Source: a virus
Length of the DNA: 64,000 nt
IMG/VR virus record: IMGVR_UViG_3300022220_000003
Location: 29,467 to 93,466 of that record
Direction: 5' to 3' (one strand)
Positions 13,120 to 21,113 of the stretch are shown here, piece after piece. Both the position numbers and the translations under genes were made by a program. The notes beneath the pieces were generated by a model. The model was not told the origin of the DNA, searched no databases, and saw nothing but the letters and a program-made list of their open reading frames with translations. Positions within the stretch are counted from its first letter, which is position 1, and every line of letters begins with the position of its first letter.

Positions 13120-13599
13120 ATGCCTAGAAAACACGATCGCTGCACCGGACATTGCTGCGAAAAATTCACCCTCCGCCTATCCCCCGAGGAGCTCGCGGCG
13201 AGCTATCGGCATTGGCTCAATCGAGACGCCGAGCCGCTCGAAATGAACGGGACTAGGACTCCACCAATATACCGCGATATACATCTGATTGCGCCCATGG
13301 TGCGGTATCTCGGGTTCACCTACGATCACCCACCGCAGATCAATCCGTCCGATAACAGGCTACTAGGCAAGCCAAAAACCAAACAACATTACTACACGTG
13401 TAAGCACTTCAACCCCAAAACGCGGGATTGCACGATTTACGAGATCCGGCCGGCGATGTGTCGGAGCTATCCGGACTCGGGGTTGTGCAACTACGCCAAG
13501 TGTACCTGGAAGGCCAAGCGGGCCAAAAAGCAGACCGCGGCGGAGCTGCGCCGACGCAAAAAGGCAATCATGGCCAAGGTCAAGGAGCCCACCGAATGA
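13120..13599 (+). CDS. YkgJ-like cysteine cluster protein
   Basis: A 159-residue protein. C-TGH-CC near the N-terminus (residues 8-13) and CKHFNP-x4-C-x-IYEIRPAMCRSYP later follow the layout of the YkgJ/UPF0153 family, whose clustered cysteines are thought to bind iron or zinc. The tail is Lys/Arg-rich. Function in phages unknown; RNA or DNA modification has been suggested for distant relatives but is not supported here. Coupled to the next gene by ATGA. Confidence 0.75.
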   Translation: MPRKHDRCTGHCCEKFTLRLSPEELAASYRHWLNRDAEPLEMNGTRTPPIYRDIHLIAPMVRYLGFTYDHPPQINPSDNRLLGKPKTKQHYYTCKHFNPKTRDCTIYEIRPAMCRSYPDSGLCNYAKCTWKAKRAKKQTAAELRRRKKAIMAKVKEPTE

Positions 13600-14003
13600 C
13601 CGCCAACAAGTGGGAGGCCAAGCGCAAGGCCCAGTTTCTAAACCGGTGTATCCATTATCCGAGGTCATGGGAGGATACCCATTGCGCGGTAGGTGTGGAT
13701 CTTGACGCCATATGGGACAAATCCGAGCGGCCCTACCGGCGGATCTGCTACTCCCCCAAGGCCGCGATTCCCTGTGATAAACGAGAGCTCCCCACCGAGG
13801 CCGATTATGAGGCCTACCGTCAAGAGCTAGAAAACAGTCTCACCCGCATGGTCAAAATTGCCGAGGCTATTGGGGCCACCGGACAGAAGCAAGGCCGCAT
13901 CGATTGCCCTTGTTGTAACGGCGTAGTTGGGTTTTCAATCGCTAGCAATGGCCACATGGCCGCGGCATGCTCAACGGATGGGTGTGCCAAGTGGAGTGAA
14001 TAA
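13596..14003 (+). CDS. Hypothetical protein with C-terminal zinc ribbon
   Basis: A 135-residue protein. The start at 13596 is fixed by the ATGA overlap. The N-terminal half has four spaced cysteines and Trp/Tyr residues. The C-terminus carries C-P-CC then a C-x4-C pair near the end, resembling a zinc ribbon (IDCPCCNG ... CSTDGC). A DNA-associated role is plausible given the operon, but no family was recognised. Confidence 0.7.
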   Translation: MTANKWEAKRKAQFLNRCIHYPRSWEDTHCAVGVDLDAIWDKSERPYRRICYSPKAAIPCDKRELPTEADYEAYRQELENSLTRMVKIAEAIGATGQKQGRIDCPCCNGVVGFSIASNGHMAAACSTDGCAKWSE

Positions 14004-14006
14004 GCC

Positions 14007-15197
14007 ATGGCAACTGAACCTGAGATCATTGCATCATTAACCGCGGGCATGTCTAGTGCCTACGGCGAGCCCGAGGCCACCTATGAGGAGTTTGCAGGCG
14101 CGATCGCCCCTGCCATTGTATTGGGTGGCAGTGGTGCCGCTGGCGGCGACGTAACCGGGCCCGCGAGCTCGACTACCAACGGGGTGGTGGTTTTTGATGG
14201 TACATCGGGCAAGGTGATCAAAGGAGCCACCGCGGCGGTGGATTTCGGTGGTCAGAATATCACCAACGTGGGATCGATCGCTGGTCTCGTTCCAACGAGC
14301 CGCCAAATCAACAACGGCACCGGTATCAGTGGAGGTGGAGATCTCACAGCCGATCGGACCCTATCTGTCAACCAAGGAGCCCTAGATCCTTCCAATATGG
14401 ACAGCACGGGCGCCACCGATGGCCAATTGGCCACGGCCGATGGCCTCGGTGGTATAGCCTGGGAGGACGCCGCCGCTGGCGGCGGCGGCGACGTGTCCGG
14501 GCCCGGGTCAAGTACTGACCATGGCTTGGCGCGCTATCACGGAGCGACCGGCAAAATTATACAGAATAGCGGTGTTACGCTTAGCGACGGCAACGCCATG
14601 GTGTTCCCGTCGTCAGGGTCCATTAGCTGCCGTGGGTCCGGCAGTTACTCGGAAAAATTCGGCGTTGGCGCAGTCGCGAATGGAACTTCAGCAACCGCAA
14701 TCGGTAGGCTTGCCGAGGCGACGCATAATGATACGACAGTGGTTGGCGCACAAGCTGACGGCAAGGCGGCAAAGGCCTGCGCGTTCGGCAAGGGTGCATT
14801 GGTCAATACCGGCGCAATCAATTCGATTGCCATTGGTTACGGCACAGAAGCGAAAGGAAGTGCAACCAACTGCGTTGCGGTTGGTTATTATGCCGAAGCG
14901 TCGACCAACGTCGATCACAGTGGTGCGCTTGGTACCAATGCAAAAGCTGCCCATGACCAGTCTTGGGCCTTCGGTCGCGCGGCGATCACGACTGCAACAA
15001 ATCGCGTCACGTTCGGGCAAATCGGTACCGGTTACTTGCTCGAGCTGCAGTGCGGCGACGGCTTTGGCTGCTTCGGCGTAACACCCCCTGGATCACAGCC
15101 GGCCAAGATCAGCGACCCCACCGATTTGGCGTCATGCGTCACAGCCATTACCGCGATAATTGACGTTTTGGAGGGTGCGGGGCTCTCAAGTACATAA
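14007..15197 (+). CDS. Fibre-like protein with YadA-type head repeats
   Basis: A 396-residue, Gly/Ser/Thr-rich protein. It has two GDV(T/S)GP-x-SST blocks (about residues 48-57 and 160-170) typical of phage tail-fibre stalks. Residues about 215-330 hold repeats of the trimeric-adhesin head type (x-A-I-G-x-x-A-x-A, V-A-V-G-Y). A C-terminal segment of the CFGVTPPGSQPAKISD type follows, common at fibre ends. It probably trimerises and binds a host surface. It is out of place among replication genes, and the 14540-15060 part lacks the GAGCTC/CTCGAG words common elsewhere, pointing to recent acquisition. Confidence 0.8.
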   Translation: MATEPEIIASLTAGMSSAYGEPEATYEEFAGAIAPAIVLGGSGAAGGDVTGPASSTTNGVVVFDGTSGKVIKGATAAVDFGGQNITNVGSIAGLVPTSRQINNGTGISGGGDLTADRTLSVNQGALDPSNMDSTGATDGQLATADGLGGIAWEDAAAGGGGDVSGPGSSTDHGLARYHGATGKIIQNSGVTLSDGNAMVFPSSGSISCRGSGSYSEKFGVGAVANGTSATAIGRLAEATHNDTTVVGAQADGKAAKACAFGKGALVNTGAINSIAIGYGTEAKGSATNCVAVGYYAEASTNVDHSGALGTNAKAAHDQSWAFGRAAITTATNRVTFGQIGTGYLLELQCGDGFGCFGVTPPGSQPAKISDPTDLASCVTAITAIIDVLEGAGLSST

Positions 15198-15245
15198 AGG
15201 CGTAAAGGGTGCCAATTACATTCGAGTAATAATCGAGGAGATACC

Positions 15246-15473
15246 ATGATCAAGGCAATCGAAGATCCGTCGAGTTTGCGCAAGCTCTACAGTGACTTGC
15301 AGGTGACCGGGGCCGAGGCCGCTTTGGCCAAAGCGCAATTAGACCTATACATCACGCGAGTCTACAAGGAGCACGACATGAGCCCCGAGACCCACGCGGT
15401 ATGCTTGTGGTGTGGCAAGTTTGTGCCCCGTGAGGCGGGTTGCGGTTGTCTCAAAAAGGATAAACCAAAGTGA
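15246..15473 (+). CDS. Hypothetical small zinc-binding protein
   Basis: A 75-residue protein. Helical N-terminus (residues 1-45), then C-L-W-C-G-K and C-G-C at residues about 53-69, a possible zinc knuckle. GAGGAGATACC before the ATG is a good ribosome site. The 48-bp gap before it shows no mini-ORF. It ends in GTGA overlap with a mini-ORF. Confidence 0.65.
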   Translation: MIKAIEDPSSLRKLYSDLQVTGAEAALAKAQLDLYITRVYKEHDMSPETHAVCLWCGKFVPREAGCGCLKKDKPK

Positions 15474-15556
15474 GTTGGCACGTGCATTGCAACCTTATAA
15501 TAATCTCGCGCCGCGGTTTCCCCGCAACGCTCGAAACTGCGGGGGTGGGACCATGA
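15470..15556 (+). CDS. 28-codon mini-ORF bridging two zinc-protein genes
   Basis: Starts with GTG overlapping the upstream TGA (GTGA) and ends with TGA overlapping the next ATG (ATGA). It carries GGGGGTGGGACC, the ribosome site for the next gene. The peptide (MSWHVHCNLIII...) shows no known feature. Confidence 0.4.
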   Translation: MSWHVHCNLIIISRRGFPATLETAGVGP

Positions 15557-15747
15557 CCTATAAACCAACCTTCCCCACCAACTCACACTGCGACCTGTGC
15601 GGCCACAAGGTGAGCTCCGAGGATCTCGCCGTATGCGAGAGGTGCAACCGGTGGGTTTGTCGGTTGTGTTGGAGTTTCGCTCTTTGTGATGAATGCTCGG
15701 CCATGACCGCCACCGGCGACGGGCCGTTTGGAGATTTAGATGATTAA
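15553..15747 (+). CDS. Small double zinc-finger protein
   Basis: A 64-residue protein with CDLCGHKVSS-x7-CERCNRWVCRLC and C-DEC, eight cysteines arranged in C-x2-C pairs like a treble-clef, RING or FYVE-like fold. Such small phage zinc proteins often bind nucleic acid or proteins; the target here is unknown. The start is set by the mini-ORF overlap; the end overlaps the next gene by 8 bp. Confidence 0.7.
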   Translation: MTYKPTFPTNSHCDLCGHKVSSEDLAVCERCNRWVCRLCWSFALCDECSAMTATGDGPFGDLDD

Positions 15748-15979
15748 GAACGGTGCAACCATGGCCGAGCAAATGACCCAATGGCGCAAGGCCCACCCCG
15801 AGCACGATCCCCCACCACTCCCTCGAGGGCCATACCAGCCCAAGACCAGCCCCAAGGATCGGGCGGAATTCCAACGGCTCGCAAACGTGACCCTACGCCA
15901 GGAATGGGCGGAGCTCGTGGTCGATATCCTGGCAGACCTAGACCGGGCCGAGGCGGCCCTCAAACGGGGCGGTCAATGA
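15740..15979 (+). CDS. Hypothetical helical protein
   Basis: A 79-residue protein with a Pro-rich middle (residues 20-38) and a C-terminal helix ending DILADLDRAEAALKRGGQ. The next protein ends with a similar VIKDLDRAEASLG motif, so the two tandem genes may share a short C-terminal domain by duplication. ATGA coupling at the end. Confidence 0.65.
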   Translation: MIKNGATMAEQMTQWRKAHPEHDPPPLPRGPYQPKTSPKDRAEFQRLANVTLRQEWAELVVDILADLDRAEAALKRGGQ

Positions 15980-16296
15980 ACACCAAAGATCGAGATCTGA
16001 TTAGGCGATTACAAGCTTGGTTGGTAACCTCGCCACCCGAGCGAGCATTGGCAATCCCATGGAAGGACGTGGCCCGTATTCTAGCTATGTTCATAACAGA
16101 GCCAAAAAGGCCAGTATACGAGCCCGAGACCACCTCCGAGCAGCGGGCGGCCATACGAGACGTCTTGGCAAACAACCCACTATTGGACCGCGGTATGGTT
16201 GCGGTCATCAAGGATCTTGACCGGGCCGAGGCATCTCTCGGTATCGAAAATACCCCACCGTGGCAGAGTCTGGATCAGACCGAGGAAAAACCATGA
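15976..16296 (+). CDS. Hypothetical helical protein
   Basis: A 106-residue protein with no recognised family. Start set by the ATGA junction at 15976. Residues 80-95 repeat the I-x-DLDRAEA-x-L motif of the preceding protein. Ends in ATGA overlap with a mini-ORF. Confidence 0.65.
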   Translation: MNTKDRDLIRRLQAWLVTSPPERALAIPWKDVARILAMFITEPKRPVYEPETTSEQRAAIRDVLANNPLLDRGMVAVIKDLDRAEASLGIENTPPWQSLDQTEEKP

Positions 16297-16358
16297 TCCC
16301 ACACCCAAAAACCATCCTTCGAGCTGAGGTTTGTATAGGGATAGGGCCAAGCCAGTGA
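16293..16358 (+). CDS. 21-codon mini-ORF
   Basis: ATG overlaps the upstream stop (ATGA) and the final TGA overlaps the GTG of the next gene (GTGA). AGGGCCAAGCCA for that gene lies within it. This junction is the main reason for choosing GTG 16355 as the next start. Confidence 0.4.
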   Translation: MIPHPKTILRAEVCIGIGPSQ

Positions 16359-16588
16359 TCCAATACGTACTATACAAGAATCCCCTAGACTTCCCCGGCC
16401 GGTTTGTGGTGCGGCGGTGGCACATTGACGGGACGGCGCCAGGGGGATTCAGACCGGATCAACATGTGATGGCCAACTGCAAAACCTTGGAGGGTGCTCG
16501 GATGGCGATCCGCAAAGCAAGTCTGAACGCGGTGTGCATACCCCGCCACCCCACCGACGATCCCACGATCCGAGAGGTGTGGATATAA
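16355..16588 (+). CDS. Hypothetical small protein
   Basis: A 77-residue protein. The fragment FPGRFVVRRWHI ... ARMAIRKASL-x4-PRHPTDDPTIREVWI is a layout I recognise from small phage and proteobacterial proteins of unknown function. GTG start chosen from the GTGA junction. Ends TAATG with the next gene. Confidence 0.65.
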   Translation: MIQYVLYKNPLDFPGRFVVRRWHIDGTAPGGFRPDQHVMANCKTLEGARMAIRKASLNAVCIPRHPTDDPTIREVWI

Positions 16589-16776
16589 TGTTAAGACGCC
16601 CACCCACCAACGTCGAGCGGCTCGAGAGCTGCAAGGCTCCCCATAATTTCCAGGCCTACACTGGCAACCCCTACCGGTGGCATTGCATCAAATGTGGCGG
16701 GAAGGTCTCGGAGGGCGAGGCGGTATGGTACGCCATGGGAGTCAAGCACGGTCGCGGCGAGGTGCACAGCAAATGA
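16588..16776 (+). CDS. Small zinc-knuckle protein
   Basis: A 62-residue protein with C-x17-C...W-H-C-I-K-C-G-G, a single C-x2-C knuckle near residue 32. The start is fixed by the TAATG junction. ATGA overlap with the following membrane-protein gene. Function unknown. Confidence 0.6.
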   Translation: MLRRPPTNVERLESCKAPHNFQAYTGNPYRWHCIKCGGKVSEGEAVWYAMGVKHGRGEVHSK

Positions 16777-17006
16777 ACCAGCCACAACGAGACCAGTGGG
16801 TCTATTTTGCGATCCTCGCGTTGTTAGCTGCAATCACTATAATTATTCTAGTTTTGGTGTTGCATCAGGAAAAAAGCAAGGATCGAAACCTCGAGGGGTG
16901 TTTGGAGTGGTGCTTTGCCCATGGGGCCTACGAGACCCCCGAGGAGCACCTCGATTGCACCGAGAGGTGCCAAACCAAACTGTTGGAGATCGCCCGTGAT
17001 GAGTGA
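16773..17006 (+). CDS. Membrane-anchored twin CX3C protein (first copy)
   Basis: A 77-residue protein. One transmembrane helix (about residues 10-31) is followed by a soluble helical hairpin with GCLEWC ... DCTERC, that is CX3C-X14-CX3C. The gene at 17079 encodes the same architecture with the same spacing, so they are tandem paralogues. Twin CX3C hairpins in other proteins form paired disulfides in oxidising compartments or bind metal; with this topology the hairpin could sit in the periplasm. Orientation and role are inferred. Confidence 0.7.
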   Translation: MNQPQRDQWVYFAILALLAAITIIILVLVLHQEKSKDRNLEGCLEWCFAHGAYETPEEHLDCTERCQTKLLEIARDE

Positions 17007-17085
17007 CCTCAAAACCTATTGGTGGCTGGCGCTGGCCGTGGCGACCGCGATCGCAATGCCGCTGATCTTGGTGCACCGATGTTAG
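16999..17085 (+). CDS. 28-residue membrane peptide
   Basis: MSDLKTYWWLALAVATAIAMPLILVHRC: a single hydrophobic span over residues 8-25 with a C-terminal Cys. ATG overlaps the end of the first twin CX3C gene, and the stop lies 7 bp inside the second. It is probably a third small membrane component of this mini-operon. Confidence 0.5.
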   Translation: MSDLKTYWWLALAVATAIAMPLILVHRC

Positions 17086-17318
17086 CCAAGGTAAAAGAGT
17101 GGTGGCCGTGGGCGGTGATGACCGCGGCGGCGATCGTCCTATCCCTGGCGTTTTGGTATTTCGACAGGATCTGGCTGGCCCACCAAGACGAGCTCGAGGG
17201 GTGTCGCCACTGGTGTCATTCCCACCGAGACTACGACACCCCCGATAAATACGTGGGGTGTGTGCGAAAATGCAAGGAGGCTATCAATGGCTCACAAAGT
17301 ACACCTCCACCACAATGA
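17079..17318 (+). CDS. Membrane-anchored twin CX3C protein (second copy)
   Basis: A 79-residue protein. A transmembrane segment at about residues 9-28 is followed by GCRHWC ... GCVRKC, CX3C-X14-CX3C with the same LEGC..WC..H..Y-(E/D)TP core as the protein of 16773-17006. The end overlaps the next gene by 32 bp. Family unknown; see the linked finding. Confidence 0.7.
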   Translation: MLAKVKEWWPWAVMTAAAIVLSLAFWYFDRIWLAHQDELEGCRHWCHSHRDYDTPDKYVGCVRKCKEAINGSQSTPPPQ

Positions 17319-17523
17319 CGGGGCAGCATGTGGGGCGATTTCGCTCAACACACATTGGCCCCGGACCGTGGGCCGGGTAGTATGGCCCGCGGTGGTCAAG
17401 GAATACAAGTGCAAAGCGTGCGATCGGTTGTATCGTCTGGACAAGTTGGGGACAACTCAGGCCGATAATAGACCAGACCCGCACCCACTAACGGTTTGCC
17501 TAGATCGCGAGTTATCCACATGA
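17287..17523 (+). CDS. Hypothetical zinc-knuckle protein
   Basis: A 78-residue protein with several His residues at the N-terminus (HKVHLHH) and YKCKACDRLY at about residues 45-54, a C-x2-C knuckle. AAGGAGGCTATCA before the ATG is a strong ribosome site inside the previous gene. ATGA overlap with the nuclease gene. Confidence 0.6.
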   Translation: MAHKVHLHHNDGAACGAISLNTHWPRTVGRVVWPAVVKEYKCKACDRLYRLDKLGTTQADNRPDPHPLTVCLDRELST

Positions 17524-19310
17524 TCCACGTATCGCCGAGCCAACTGGCCACGTTTAGGGATTGCAAGCGCAAGTGGGCCTACGGGTACATTGACGGGATC
17601 AAGCTCCCGCCGAAAAAAGAGCAGGCCTTTGGCCTCGAAGGCCACAAACGCAACGAAATTTACCTCCGCCGAGCTAAGTTTGTGGGCGAGGACGATGTGG
17701 GCAAGGTATGCCAACAGGGAATCAAGCCCGGGTATATGCCCACACCAGCCCCGGACCTTTTGATTGAGGCCAAGCTTAAAATCCCGATCCTCAATAACCA
17801 AGCCAACATGATCGGGTATATCGATTGCGTGTTGCCACCGAGACAAGCGGGCGCCACCTCCACCTTGGCCGTGGTACACGATTGGAAGTTTACCAAGGAT
17901 CTTCGGTGGGCCATGACCCCCGCCGAGCTCTACAAGGACGATCAAGCGGCGGTCTATTCGTATTGGGCGCACAAAAAATACAATGCCCGCAAGGTGGTGG
18001 TGCGGTGGGTCTATTTTTGCGGCCGGATCAACGCCAAGTCTGAGGACGGCCGGCCCCGTACACCGCGGGGTGTCAAAAAGGTGGAGCTCACGTTTACCGC
18101 GGCCGAGATTGAGGCCAATTGGCAACGCGAGCTCGAGGTGGCCAAGCAAATCCTCGAGGTCAGAAACACCTACAAAAAGGCCGATGAGGTGCCCGGTAAC
18201 GAGCTCGTCTGTGATAAATACGGCGGGTGCGGGCACCGAGAGCGCTGCCCCCTAGGCAACGAGGTGAGCCTCGAAGGCCTGTTTAACCAGTGGGATCGAA
18301 CCCACACCCCTGAAAATTCGGAGGTAGAAAAAATGAGTCAAGAGGATGTGATGGCCAAGCTAAAGGCCCATACCGCAAGCCTACGCCAGCAACAACAGAC
18401 CGCCACCGAGACCGCGGCGGCCGAGACCGCGGGGCCGGCCCCCGAGGTTGCCCCAGCGGCCGAGGAGGCCCCGCCGGTGGCAAGTGAAGAAGAAGAAGGC
18501 ATCAAAAATTCGCCACCCCCGGCGGAGCCTCCCCCACAGAATACAGGGATCGAGCACGTGGCGCAGCTCCAAAAACAATCGGGTCAGGTCGACCCCGATC
18601 CCCCACCGGCGGAGCCGGCGGCCGAACAACAACCGGCCGAGGGCCCAAACCTATTGGCCTCCCTTCAAGCCCAAACCGGGGCCACCGGTATCAATCCTCC
18701 CGAGGCGGCCAAGGTGGTGGTGCCCAAGGCGGAGGTGGCCCTCGCCCCCACCGAGATCATCGAGCAACCCCCCGCCACCGAATTGGCCAAGATACCCCCC
18801 GCGGTCACCAAGGAAGACCTGGAAAAGCTCACCAACGGGGCACCGGAGGAGGTGACACAACTATTGTGTGCGGGATCAAAACTTGAGGAGGTCACCAAGG
18901 CCCCACCTGCGGTGATGGGTGAGGAGGCCAAGCCCGCCAAGGATAAGAAGTCCAAGACCACCAAACCCAAGGCGGTCAAGGTGCCATTTGTGGTCTGTAT
19001 CGATGCGGTGCCCTCCAAGCTCACCAACGGGGCCCTCGGGGAGGTGATCCACCTATCCGAGTTTGTGGAGCCGTTCACCAAGGCGATCGCGAAGGGCCAC
19101 CGCTGTGATGAGCACCCGCAAGGGGTGGACCATTGGAACCTGATTGAATTCAACAAGGGGATCTCGATCCTTGCCCACCACGTTGGATCCCACCTCGACA
19201 ACAAAGGGTTTTCGGGGGTGCTCGTGGTGGATTCCTACACCGCCGAGGGCCGGGCCCTCACCGATGTTCTGATCCGGCGGGCCGACGCCGTGTTTAGGGG
19301 GGTGCGATGA
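17520..19310 (+). CDS. RecB/Cas4-type Fe-S nuclease with long Pro/Ala linker
   Basis: A 596-residue protein. Residues 1-250 form a PD-(D/E)XK exonuclease of the RecB/AddB/Cas4 kind: SPSQLATFRDCKRKW at 5-19 with C15, the catalytic D121-W-K123, D-x-QAAVYSYW downstream, and a closing cysteine group near 231, 237 and 243 (CDKYGGCGHRERC). With C15 these give the four ligands of a [4Fe-4S] cluster. Residues about 285-480 are Ala/Pro/Glu-rich linker, and about 485-596 form a second, unrecognised domain. It probably processes DNA ends for recombination together with the helicase, SSB-like protein and RuvC-like enzyme downstream. ATG 17520 is set by ATGA. Confidence 0.85.
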   Translation: MIHVSPSQLATFRDCKRKWAYGYIDGIKLPPKKEQAFGLEGHKRNEIYLRRAKFVGEDDVGKVCQQGIKPGYMPTPAPDLLIEAKLKIPILNNQANMIGYIDCVLPPRQAGATSTLAVVHDWKFTKDLRWAMTPAELYKDDQAAVYSYWAHKKYNARKVVVRWVYFCGRINAKSEDGRPRTPRGVKKVELTFTAAEIEANWQRELEVAKQILEVRNTYKKADEVPGNELVCDKYGGCGHRERCPLGNEVSLEGLFNQWDRTHTPENSEVEKMSQEDVMAKLKAHTASLRQQQQTATETAAAETAGPAPEVAPAAEEAPPVASEEEEGIKNSPPPAEPPPQNTGIEHVAQLQKQSGQVDPDPPPAEPAAEQQPAEGPNLLASLQAQTGATGINPPEAAKVVVPKAEVALAPTEIIEQPPATELAKIPPAVTKEDLEKLTNGAPEEVTQLLCAGSKLEEVTKAPPAVMGEEAKPAKDKKSKTTKPKAVKVPFVVCIDAVPSKLTNGALGEVIHLSEFVEPFTKAIAKGHRCDEHPQGVDHWNLIEFNKGISILAHHVGSHLDNKGFSGVLVVDSYTAEGRALTDVLIRRADAVFRGVR

Positions 19311-19648
19311 ATTGGGCGAATATGGGGCGAGAATTGATCGCAAGCCTGCAATCAATTGAGCGGGCGATCCGCGAATTGACGGCCGAGGTGCGCAATGGGC
19401 GAGGCCTTCAACAAAGCATTGGGACTCCTTGGAGTGGACAGGGTGATCCCACAATCAACCCTCGGGCGCCTTTTGCGGGAGTCGGGACCGCAGAAAACAA
19501 CCGAGTTCCGGCGGATCCACAACCTACCGCGGCGGGAGTGGGAGACCGATCCGACGGTCGCGGAGCTAACACGGTTGTTGACGATCCACCTAAGGACCGC
19601 CAATGGAAGCATGGAATTGTGGGCCATACAAGCGGCCGGTTTGCGTGA
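19307..19648 (+). CDS. Overlapping ORF at the nuclease-helicase junction
   Basis: A 113-residue frame whose ATG overlaps the nuclease stop (ATGA), but about 250 bp of it coincide with the start of the helicase gene in another frame. Residues 1-32 look like a genuine amphipathic helix; the rest is Gly/Pro/Arg-rich, as expected of a shadow frame. It may be a coupling ORF or a true overprinted gene. Confidence 0.35.
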   Translation: MNWANMGRELIASLQSIERAIRELTAEVRNGRGLQQSIGTPWSGQGDPTINPRAPFAGVGTAENNRVPADPQPTAAGVGDRSDGRGANTVVDDPPKDRQWKHGIVGHTSGRFA

Positions 19649-21113
19649 GATCTACGAGGTGGGGGGCCTATTTGGCCCCATGGCTGTATCGGCCGGCAAA
19701 ACCCTGATCACGCTATTAGCCCCGGTGTTGCTCGAGGCCGAGCGCCCCCTGCTCGTGGTGCCCGCGGCCTTGCGCGAACAGACGAACCGGTTTGTGATCC
19801 CCGCCATGGCCGAGCATTGGCGGTTGCACCCAAGCCTGACGATCGTTGGTTATACCGAGCTATCCTTGGAGAAAAACGCCATGTTTCTCGTGAAACACCG
19901 GCCGGATCTCATCATTGCTGACGAGTGCCACCGCCTCAAAAACAAGCAGGCGGGCCGTACCAAGCGGTTTATCCGGTACATGCGGGAATACCCCGAGACC
20001 CGGTTCGTTGCCCTCTCGGGTACGGTAACCAACCGATCGATCAAAGACTACGCCCACATATTGCGGTGGTGCCTCGGTGAGCGCACCCCCTTGCCCGAGT
20101 CATGGCGGGAGCTCTCACAATGGGCCGATGCCCTAGACGTGCTCAAACCCGGGGAGGAACCGAGCCCGGCGGGAGCTCTCGAGGCGTGGGCGGTGGAGGG
20201 CAACGTACGCCACGGTTATCGGGATCGGTTGGTCCAGACCCCCGGGGTGATCGCCACCAAGGAGGGCGAGCTCGGGGTTAGCCTGCAAATCCTCAACCGG
20301 CGGCCGGCGGTGCCCGATCACGTGGCCGGGTTAATCAACACCATGCGCAACAAATGGGTGACGCCCTACGGGGAGGAGATCACCGAGGCGGTGGAGCTCT
20401 GGCGCCACGTGCGAGAGCTCGCGTGTGGATTCTACTATAGGTGGGAGCCACCGCCCCCGATCGAGTGGCTCTTGGCCCGCAAGGGGTGGAAAACCTACGT
20501 TCGCAACACCCTCCTACACAACCGCCGAAACCTAGACACCGAATTGCAGGTTTGGAACGAGGCGGCCGGGGCCAAGCGTCCCCCCGAGGAGTGGGTTAAG
20601 TGGGAGGCTATCAAGCATACCTACGAGCCCAACACCGTGGCCGAGTGGGTGAGCGATTACGCCATTGCAGACGCAACCGAGTGGTTCGAGGAGGTGGGCG
20701 GGATCGTTTGGACCGAGCACCGGGTTTTTGGGACCGAGCTCGCCATGGTCTCGGGGTATCCCTACTTCGGAGCCGGCCCAAAGGCCAACGTGGGGATCCT
20801 CGAGCACAAGGGCCCGTGCATAGCCTCGATCCGGGCCCATTCCGAGGGAAAAAACTTGCAACACCACCACCATGCCAATTTAATAGTCGCACCACCGAGC
20901 TCTGGAAAGACGTGGGAACAGCTCCTCGGCCGTACCCACCGCCATGGCCAACAGGCTGAGGAGGTGACCGCCGAGGTATATACCCAAGTGCCCGAGCTCG
21001 TGGCTAGTTTTCGCCAAGCCGTGCGGGATGCTCGGTATCTCGAGCACACCCTCGGCAGCCGACAAAAATTACTATACGCGGACATTGCGTTTGACTACTC
21101 GGGGGCCATATGA
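19395..21113 (+). CDS. SNF2/DEAD-like DNA helicase
   Basis: A 572-residue superfamily 2 ATPase: motif I VSAGKT near residue 103, motif Ia LLVVPAALREQT, motif II DECH near 176, motif III ALSGTVTNR, and C-terminal motif VI QLLGRTHRHGQ near 512-522, the SNF2 form. The arrangement matches phage SNF2-type helicases associated with recombination or with remodelling branched DNA. It lies between the Fe-S nuclease and the ssDNA-binding candidate. Start at 19395 has no strong ribosome site and lies inside the overlapping frame above, so a slightly different start is possible. Confidence 0.87.
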   Translation: MGEAFNKALGLLGVDRVIPQSTLGRLLRESGPQKTTEFRRIHNLPRREWETDPTVAELTRLLTIHLRTANGSMELWAIQAAGLREIYEVGGLFGPMAVSAGKTLITLLAPVLLEAERPLLVVPAALREQTNRFVIPAMAEHWRLHPSLTIVGYTELSLEKNAMFLVKHRPDLIIADECHRLKNKQAGRTKRFIRYMREYPETRFVALSGTVTNRSIKDYAHILRWCLGERTPLPESWRELSQWADALDVLKPGEEPSPAGALEAWAVEGNVRHGYRDRLVQTPGVIATKEGELGVSLQILNRRPAVPDHVAGLINTMRNKWVTPYGEEITEAVELWRHVRELACGFYYRWEPPPPIEWLLARKGWKTYVRNTLLHNRRNLDTELQVWNEAAGAKRPPEEWVKWEAIKHTYEPNTVAEWVSDYAIADATEWFEEVGGIVWTEHRVFGTELAMVSGYPYFGAGPKANVGILEHKGPCIASIRAHSEGKNLQHHHHANLIVAPPSSGKTWEQLLGRTHRHGQQAEEVTAEVYTQVPELVASFRQAVRDARYLEHTLGSRQKLLYADIAFDYSGAI

